Source: Symsagittifera roscoffensis
Taxonomy: Eukaryota > Xenacoelomorpha > Acoela > Convolutidae
Assembly (NCBI RefSeq): GCF_963678635.1
Contig: NC_087069.1
Coordinates: forward strand, 4,536,271 to 4,600,270
Length of the DNA stretch: 64,000 nt
Direction: 5' to 3'
Both the position numbers and the translations under genes were made by a program. A model generated the notes under the pieces. The model searched no databases and had not been told where the DNA came from. It saw only the letters and a list, made by a program, of their open reading frames with translations. This document shows positions 56,880 through 64,000 of this stretch, one piece after another (position 1 is the first letter of the stretch; every line of letters begins with the position of its first letter).

Positions 56880-57355
56880 TCCAAAGAAAGAAATGTTGAT
56901 CGCGACCGGTGCGACCGAAGAGAAGTTGGTCGCTGCGGTAAAAAAAATTAGTCGCAGTGGTAGAAAAATTAGTCGCGACGGTTAAAAAAATTAGTCCTGG
57001 CAATCAAAAAGTTAGTCGCGGCGGACAAAAAATTAGTCGCGGCATGGTCGAAAAACTTGAAACAAAAAGAAACACTTGCTGTTTGTCATTTACTGTTTCT
57101 GTATATTTGATGACTGTTCTTGAAAGCTTTGCGACTAATTTTTCATCTACACCCTGACTACTCTTTCGACTACGCCCTAGCTGATTTTTCGGCTAAGTCG
57201 CAATTAGTTTTTCGACCTTACCGAAATTAAGTTTTCGACCATGCCGCAACCAATTTTGCAACCGTCGCGACCAATTTTTCGACCGCGGTGGCTAATTTTT
57301 CGACCGCCGCGACTAGTTTTTTGACCGCGACGACTATTTTTTTGACCATCGCGAC
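56880..57355. repeat. Inverted arms of the GTCGAAAAATTAG satellite
   Basis: At 56930-57060, units such as TTAGTCGCGGC and TGGTCGAAAAA run on the plus strand. At 57130-57355 the inverse (TTTTTCGACC, CCGCGACTAG) runs back, around an unrelated 70-base centre. This gives a foldback of about 475 bases made from the same motif as the 14-kb satellite. Open frames over it on either strand are periodic artefacts. The preceding 56660-56880 holds nothing recognised. Confidence 0.65.
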
Positions 57356-58449
57356 AGAGATACACGTGTAAAGTTGCAAGAGTAGGTTACTGGAATTCGG
57401 GATCAAGTTAAAGTCCTCCTCCCCGCTCCCCCTACAAAAAAAACGTAGGGTGGAGGATGTTAACTTGGTTCTGAGTTCGAACTTCAGCCAATCAGAATAG
57501 AGCATGCAACTCTAAATAGTTTCAAAGTAAATGAACGCTGGGGTGGAGGATTTTAATTTGGTCTATTTGGAGGGGAGATGTTAACTTGATCCGGACTTCG
57601 GAGACAGCAAACACGTAATTTTGAATTTTTTCACTCTAATCGCAAAAATTACTGTAGATTCTATATCCACATAATGTTTAGTTCAATTTATGCGGGTATT
57701 GATGTTCAAGATACCAAAAAAAAATTATTTTCTGGCATTTGTCATTAGATTCCACTGTTTGCTTGGATTCCGTAGCTTTTTTCCTTTCTCTTACCTGCAA
57801 TGTTAATTATATTTTATTCAAAATTTTATTAATCTTCAAAAAGAGTTGATTACGATGTCTGATGTTATAAAAAATAGTAAAAAAATCACACCCAACCTTA
57901 TAAAACTGCTCAGAAAGCCGAAAAAATGCTACTTGTGGCAAAAGAAAAAGAGCCTATTCAGCAAACAGTGAGTTCAATATCAACCAGATCAAAGTTTAAA
58001 TATCGGTTTGTGCGTGTACACAAAGCAGCTAAAATCAAGTTTGTCCGATCAATTAGGAACTAACGTATAAGCCGAAGAGCAATTTCACAATGTTGGTATT
58101 AAAATTCAATGTCAAATGTTCTCAGAAGTTGAAATTAATTGAATCTCGATGGTTACTGATTTGTTATTGAGGAAAACTACCGTATTGCTTTTCACACTAT
58201 TGACACATTCAATGCTTATTAAAGTTTATGTTGAGTCCTTGAGTTCTGCCTGAAATTTTGCTCGTCAATAGGGATTGACCTCTAAGCTGTCGGGAGCGAC
58301 TTAAACCGAAAGTGCAGCATGCTGTATGTAATTGACTGATACGGTTGCACTTTTTTAAAATTGAAATTTTTAAGATTTTCTTTCACTCGCACCATGGCGC
58401 CGACAGCAGAGAAAAATACAGCTGGGAAGCAACCGCTGAATACTGTTTA
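57285..58449. repeat. 1.165-kb tandem duplication, copy 1
   Basis: Starts inside the inverted satellite arm at GCGGTGGCTAATTTTTCG and ends at AATACTGTTTA, where copy 2 begins directly. The copies are nearly identical: one A-run differs (7 against 8 A near 57880) along with a very few bases. The A-run puts the small frame described in copy 2 out of register here. Confidence 0.85.
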
Positions 58450-59614
58450 GCGGTGGCTAATTTTTCGACCGCCGCGACTAGTTTTTTGACCGCGACGACT
58501 ATTTTTTTGACCATCGCGACAGAGATACACGTGTAAAGTTGCAAGAGTAGGTTACTGGAATTCGGGATCAAGTTAAAGTCCTCCTCCCCGCTCCCCCTAC
58601 AAAAAAAACGTAGGGTGGAGGATGTTAACTTGGTTCTGAGTTCGAACTTCAGCCAATCAGAATAGAGCATGCAACTCTAAATAGTTTCAAAGTAAATGAA
58701 CGCTGGGGTGGAGGATTTTAAATTGGTCTATTTGGAGGGGAGATGTTAACTTGATCCGGACTTCGGAGACAGCAAACACGTAATTTTGAATTTTTTCACT
58801 CTAATCGCAAAAATTACTGTAGATTCTATATCCACATAATGTTTAGTTCAATTTATGCGGGTATTGATGTTCAAGATACCAAAAAAAAATTATTTTCTGG
58901 CATTTGTCATTAGATTCCACTGTTTGCTTGGATTCCGTAGCTTTTTTCCTTTCTCTTACCTGCAATGTTAATTATATTTTATTCAAAATTTTATTAATCT
59001 TCAAAAAGAGTTGATTACGATGTCTGATGTTATAAAAAATAGTAAAAAAAATCACACCCAACCTTATAAAACTGCTCAGAAAGCCGAAAAAATGCTACTT
59101 GTGGCAAAAGAAAAAGAGCCTATTCAGCAAACAGTGAGTTCAATATCAACCAGATCAAAGTTTAAATATCGGTTTGTGCGTGTACACAAAGCAGCTAAAA
59201 TCAAGTTTGTCCGATCAATTAGGAACTAACGTATAAGCCGAAGAGCAATTTCACAATGTTGGTATTAAAATTCAATGTCAAATGTTCTCAGAAGTTGAAA
59301 TTAATTGAATCTCGATGGTTACTGATTTGTTATTGAGGAAAACTACCGTATTGCTTTTCACACTATTGACACATTCAATGCTTATTAAAGTTTATGTTGA
59401 GTCCTTGAGTTCTGCCTGAAATTTTGCTCGTCAATAGGGATTGACCTCTAAGCTGTCGGGAGCGACTTAAACCGAAAGTGCAGCATGCTGTATGTAATTG
59501 ACTGATACGGTTGCACTTTTTTAAAATTGAAATTTTTAAGATTTTCTTTCACTCGCACCATGGCGCCGACAGCAGAGAAAAATACAGCTGGGAAGCAACC
59601 GCTGAATACTGTTT
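58450..59614. repeat. 1.165-kb tandem duplication, copy 2
   Basis: Direct continuation of copy 1. It ends at AATACTGTTT (59614), after which the sequence carries on uniquely. Such identity points to a very recent duplication or an assembly artefact from two haplotypes. Confidence 0.85.
59011..59229 (+). CDS. 72-codon Lys-rich open frame in copy 2
   Basis: Starts at ATG 59011 or, more likely, 59020 and encodes a basic peptide (SDVIKNSKKNHTQPYKTAQK ... KFKYRFVRVHKAAK), ending at 59229. Very Lys-rich, with no domain I know. In copy 1 a 1-base difference in the A-run breaks it. It could be a transposon accessory frame or chance. Confidence 0.2.
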   Translation: MITMSDVIKNSKKNHTQPYKTAQKAEKMLLVAKEKEPIQQTVSSISTRSKFKYRFVRVHKAAKIKFVRSIRN

Positions 59615-59763
59615 CTTTCTGGGATTCAAGAACTTCTGAGTGTCTAAGGTACTGGTATAAGCGGATCGTCAAGTTTCGTGTGATAATAGCGAAATACACA
59701 CTAAAGAAGTCTATTTTGCATCTATGTTATCCACAGCGCCAACTAACAGGCTATCTTATCTGA
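59560..59763 (+). CDS. 68-codon open frame starting in the duplication
   Basis: ATG 59560 has a good context (CACCATGG). The peptide begins MAPTAEKNTAGKQPLNTVSF and continues WDSRTSECLRYWYKRIVKFR. The first 20 codons lie in the duplicated unit; in copy 1 the frame runs on into satellite sequence. Family unknown. It may be the start of a mobile-element frame interrupted after 59763. Confidence 0.22.
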   Translation: MAPTAEKNTAGKQPLNTVSFWDSRTSECLRYWYKRIVKFRVIIAKYTLKKSILHLCYPQRQLTGYLI

Positions 59764-60469
59764 CAATGAGAACTCGAAATCGAAATATTCGAAAAGTTCA
59801 TTGGGAGCTGAGTGCATTATCCGGACAAAGCCAGCTGGTACACACGAAAGAAAATTTGTGAGACATATTCTCTATGTTGGTGTGTTAAAAGGCCAAAACA
59901 TTGCAAGGGTTGAAATGTTTACTGAAGTCGACGTATCAAAAACTGTTGCAGCGCGAATGCTTTAACTCTACGTTTTTCGTATATTCTTACTGTGAGACTA
60001 CCAAAACTTTTGTTTCACAATTATTTAAACTAAATTTCAAAATTTTCAACCCTATAGTAGGGTGATGTCAGTCAGGGTACCTTCAGTGGCATCCAAGTAC
60101 GACTGCTCAATTTTTTTTTAGTTTTCCAGATATGGCGTCTTTTATGAGAAAAAAAGAAACCCCTGATAGGATAGGCCAGCTTATGTAAATAAATGTTTTC
60201 ATTAAATATCGCTGTTTTAGTACATATTTAGGAAGCTCTTTTTTACGTTCAACGATCTTTCCGAAGCACCGTAGGTGCGTGTCAAGCGCTAGTTAATTTT
60301 GAAATGAAATCAGGATTTGTTTTTTTGTTCCATTCAGTTCAGAAAAAAGTTAGTTTGAGTATTTATTTATATTAAAGCAAAGATAATTGAAACGATGATT
60401 CTTGTAATTTCAACGATGTTCCTGAAGATATTTGTCCACAGGTCGCTTCTCACAAGTCGTTTTTGTTCA
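59764..60469. other. 3' flank of gene C
   Basis: No gene. On the minus strand AATAAA (60367-60362) lies about 100 bases after the stop of gene C and may be its polyadenylation signal. Confidence 0.45.
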
Positions 60470-62724
60470 TTATGGCTGGCAGATCCAGGGTTGGTCACGA
60501 CATAAGAATGAGAGCTTGAACCAGTGATAAGTAATTGAGTCCTGAATGTGACTTACTACAACAGGGAACGAGAAAGTGGCTTGAGGCACCTCTGGAAACA
60601 CGAGTGGGTGAGTTTCGATATCAAATCCTTCATACACTAAAGGGGTTCTGCCAAATCCGATTTCAGTGATTACGTTTACGCATCTCGTGACATCAAAAGC
60701 AGCCTAAACTAAATAGTTGCTGAATCATAATCATATTGGCTCTTATAGCTGAGCCAGTGTTTCGGCCAATAAATGAGTTTGGTAAAGAAATCTGTATCAA
60801 CTATTTAAAACTATTTAAACTAATTAGTGTTCTGGAAAAAAAATTAATACTCATTTCAACGCGTCACAAAAATTCCAAAACATATGAATTTACGAGTGAT
60901 CGCAGCAACGTTTAAGGTCGAAGCACTGTTCAAGGTCGACGTAAATTGGCAATAATTTGTCATCGGTAATACAAAACTATGTATTTCCACCCAAAACTAT
61001 ACGTTTTTTATATACATAACTTACGGCCTGGATAATTTTTCCAAATTAAAATAATGAACCTTCGCAATTCAAATGACTTTTTTGTGAGCTACAAACCTTT
61101 TTTTCACTATTTCAACCAATACACAAATTATCTATGTCAAGTATTGCAACCATAATCTGTTGAAAAATTTGTTGTTTTTTCGTTATTTTCTTTAGTTAGC
61201 TTCAGGAAAATAGTAGGCCTGTCAATTTTGAGAATTTTAAAAACGTTCACCCATCAAAACAAACAAACTCGTAAATTACCCCAACTATAAATTACGGATC
61301 AATTTCAGTGCTCATTGTGTATAATCGATAACTCCTGGTTATGCAGATGTTTTTACAGAGCAAACTCGGGTACTTATTTAGGGAACTAAACTTGGCGTGG
61401 GAAAACTGATCATAAAATACAACAACCCACTTAAAAAACGTCATTTAAAAGTGGCTAGCTAAAAATTTGGACTTTTTCTGAAGAAAAAATTGCATGGAGC
61501 ACAAATATTCCATTGGAGCACAAATATTTTCTAAATGAATAGAGTATTTGTTCTTTATCAACTAATTACATCACGACTTAGTTGTCCCATGTTGGTCAAA
61601 CTAGAAGACTCCAAACATTTTTTTTCGAGCGTTTTTCAATGATTTAACCATTTTCATTCTATAACGTTTAGGGAAAATTTGACAGAAAAAAATCACCGAA
61701 GCATAAAAATTCCGCTTTTTTTGAAAGTTGCAACAATCATAACGGTGCCAAATTGTGCCTTTTTTGAATTGTGCGCGGGTTTCGCAACAAAGACGCTCCC
61801 TTTGTTCTTCTTTTTTTTATTTACTTCGATCGTTTCGACAGACCTTTAGCAGATTTAAAAAATTGTCTCTGAAATCTAGGGTTATAGAGACATAAATAAT
61901 TGCGCCGTTGGAGTGCCTACTTAGGTCCCGCAATGATCAATTTATTTTGGACATATGGCTATACGCTAATTTATCAAAAATTGCAGTGTTGGAAAATTGT
62001 TTTTCCGCCACTGCAGTTCCTCTAGATATTTTTATCTTGATACTAAAAATAACAACAATGCATGTATCGGGGCGAAATGCCGAAACTTCAAGCTGCCCTT
62101 TACGGTTTTTGAATTTTTAAACAGCATCAATCAACAAAAAGTTTGTGATTAATATAATTTTTTAGTTTTTTTTTTCGAAACTTCACACCAACGTTATGCT
62201 GCCGAAAACTTTGAGGTTCTTGGTGCATAAGAAAATATCAAAGTCACCAAAACTTTACCTCGATCAGTTTGGAACAATTTATGGTGGATTAAATATTCGT
62301 TGGCGTGGTAATAGCAACGTAATGTCTCTTTTTCGCGTAATTGGAATTTGCTAAAGATGATAACAGTAAACTAAATTTGTAGGTTTCAGCTGATCAGTGC
62401 CTATCAATTGGTATGAAATTTAAAATGTTGAAAATGGTCAGGAGAAAAAAAACCTCGAGCATAAGTATTTTGTCACTTTCTCTTGAAAGTCTGAACAAAA
62501 ACTCTAAAAAATCTAACTTTAAAGAAAACCATCATTGACATTTTTAGTTCTTCTGTGTCAAGTAGCTGACCTGAATATAGTTGAGTTGTTTAACTTGGTG
62601 GCTGTAATCTGTGAGTTTGAGGAAGTATTCTGTCGGAGTCATTTTTCTGTTCTCATACCCATACAACAAGTACTTCATTGTCTGGTCACTACAGCAGTCT
62701 TCAACCACGCCGCCAGTCCCCACC
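60470..62724 (-). CDS. Gene C: paralogue of gene A, last two exons
   Basis: Minus-strand exons 62724-62571 (exon 3) and 60703-60470 (exon 4, TAA). Exon 4 is 234 bases, exactly as in A, with TRCVNVITEIGFG, FDIETHPLVFPEV and the same C-terminus CRDQPWICQP. Exon 3 has VVEDCCSDQTMKY, LYGYENRKMTPTEYF and LKLTDY, about 70% identical to A by eye. Borders are AG/GT and the junction is phase 0. Exon 3 is 154 bases, one fewer than in A and B, the loss being in the first Gly codons. So either the preceding exon ends in a different phase or the copy is frameshifted. Exons 1 and 2 were not recognised upstream. Intron 3 (1.87 kb) holds a remnant of the GGATTCC element at about 61860-61915. Confidence 0.6.
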
Positions 62725-64000
62725 CTGAAACAATCCGGCTGATGAATGAAATCTATTGATTCGATAGCACCCCGACCCATGCCGAACCATTATGTGCTTT
62801 CCATACCTATATCAAACTATATCCGTAGCCTCGCGGATTTTGTCGAAATCCTGATTATCGTTGACTTTGATTGTCGAGTAGTTTGCGCTATCGACTTTGT
62901 TGTCAAGCAATGACTCCTCGACTTCTGATGTTTTTTATTCTTGTATCTAAATGACTATAATTTAAGCTTTCCGTTGCCATTGGATACCCGATCGAAACCC
63001 CTCAGATAATCATCTCTGATACGGGTAAAAAGTCGCTGGTTCATTAATGATTTTTCGATAAATAAGGCAATTGTAGCCACAATTATTGATACTTTACAGA
63101 TAGTTTAATGCTGATAAATAGATTTTTTAAAGGATTTTGATAATTTTTGCTAATTTATTTATAAAACAATGCGTGTTGATCGATTAAAAAAAAAGAATTT
63201 TGTTTTTTAATCTGGCTATTGATGACTCTTTACAAATCAGCGTAATCTATTAATCAAAAATAAATCATCAAAAAAGTGTTCGTAAAAAAAAGGGTTAATT
63301 GAGCCGGCGATATAACCTAAGAAATTCATAATTTGATTAAAGAAAGCATACCCAAAGACAGGTATTTCATGTCGGTCACTTCGGAAATCAATTGGAGGTA
63401 TTGAAACATTGGCTGTTTTTGAGCTTAGTGACAACCTGCATAATTGTCTATGATGTTGTCAATAAAATTGAAACTGACATCACTTCAGATGACTTTCCTA
63501 TCACGTGAGGAAATATTAGAGCGACTGAATGCAAGTTTTTATGCGGACAGAAAGCAAAAGTTCATAGAAAGCAAAAGTTCATTGATGCAACGTCTTTTCG
63601 TAGCCTGTTACAGCTTTGACTGGGGTTGTATTGTAGCTAATGAGTTGAAAACTGCCTAGTTTCTGAGTTGGTGCTAAAATAAACTTTCTCCAGATTCTGT
63701 AGAGTAGAGTGGATTTCCTAATATAAGAACAGCATAATCATCTCTTTAATAAAATCTAAATAATCCCAGTTATCAGCATTTGTACCAAGGCTAGAGCTGG
63801 AATGTTTCCTTTCAATGACTCGGAATGCAAAACAATTAAATAAAATGCTATCACTCAAAAACAAAACTTAAAATATTTGCTTGTCAGATTTGCTTATCTC
63901 AATCGGTTTTAATTTTGTAACTTTTCCCTAGATTTCCTGTTATCTTTTTTTTTTTGAGTCCCTATTGAAAATTAGTTCGCTTGTTCTGTTGGTGTGAGAT
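62725..64000. other. Upstream region of gene C
   Basis: No family exon recognised. A minus-strand frame at 63435-63317 has exon-like borders but no sequence match to exon 2. A 14-base direct repeat (GAAAGCAAAAGTTCAT-like) is at about 63550-63582, inside a 71-codon frame of unknown value. Confidence 0.4.

Noticed and set aside
57227-57505. 92-codon minus-strand frame with VVAVKKLVAAVEKL repeats, repeated at 58383-58670.
   Set aside because: The Val-Ala-Lys-Leu periodicity is the translation of the inverted satellite arm, duplicated with the 1.165-kb unit.
63317-63435. Exon 2 of gene C, from matching phases (in phase 2, out phase 1) and good AG/GT borders.
   Set aside because: It is 119 bases, not 164, lacks YYCLY and FNLREN, and its outgoing phase does not fit exon 3 of C. 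Probably chance.

Overview
The window looks like AT-rich nuclear DNA from an invertebrate animal. Genes have introns with canonical GT/AG borders, AATAAA signals follow stop codons, and mobile elements typical of Metazoa are present: a BEL/Pao LTR retrotransposon, a decayed Ty3-like retroelement with integrase remnants, hAT-type MITEs and other TIR elements. I see no operons, rRNA or confident tRNA genes. I cannot assign a phylum. A 200-bp run of N at 31301-31500 marks an assembly gap. Most of the sequence is non-coding or repeat-derived.

The main genic content is a small multicopy family of secreted, cysteine-containing proteins that I do not recognise. It occurs at five places. Locus D (minus, 1560-1783) is a signal-peptide exon whose gene runs off the left edge. 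Locus A (plus, 11486-16394) has four exons in perfect phase, plus a missing short 5' exon. Locus B (minus, 33730-32090) has three exons with lengths identical to A and no last exon before the gap. Locus E (plus, 46471-46684) is a broken copy of D. Locus C (minus, 62724-60470) has the last two exons. D and E also share a non-coding block upstream of the start. Copies lie in both orientations, are separated by repeats, and range from apparently intact to clearly dead.

Region by region. 1-7 kb: D, its upstream block, and a 2.4-kb TIR element with a second element nested inside it. 8-10 kb: foldback and tandem repeats. 11.5-16.4 kb: gene A, with a 23-bp satellite in intron 2. 17.7-18.8 kb: a dispersed repeat and a possible orphan terminal exon. 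19-31 kb: a decayed retroelement zone with A/C-rich plus strand, interrupted by two GGATTCC-rich TIR elements. 32-34 kb: gene B. 36-39 kb: a palindromic MITE, foldback repeats and a hAT MITE with a clear 8-bp target duplication. 39.5-45.6 kb: a nearly full-length BEL/Pao element with several stops and frameshifts. 46.5-51 kb: pseudogene E, a 312-bp tandem duplication and non-coding sequence. 52-59.6 kb: two large recent duplications (1.75 kb and 1.165 kb). 60.5-62.7 kb: gene C.

The retroelements and MITEs appear to have expanded the introns and flanks of the gene family and may have broken some copies. Only the family members are good candidates for host genes. All calls rest on reading the sequence by eye; no database search was possible.
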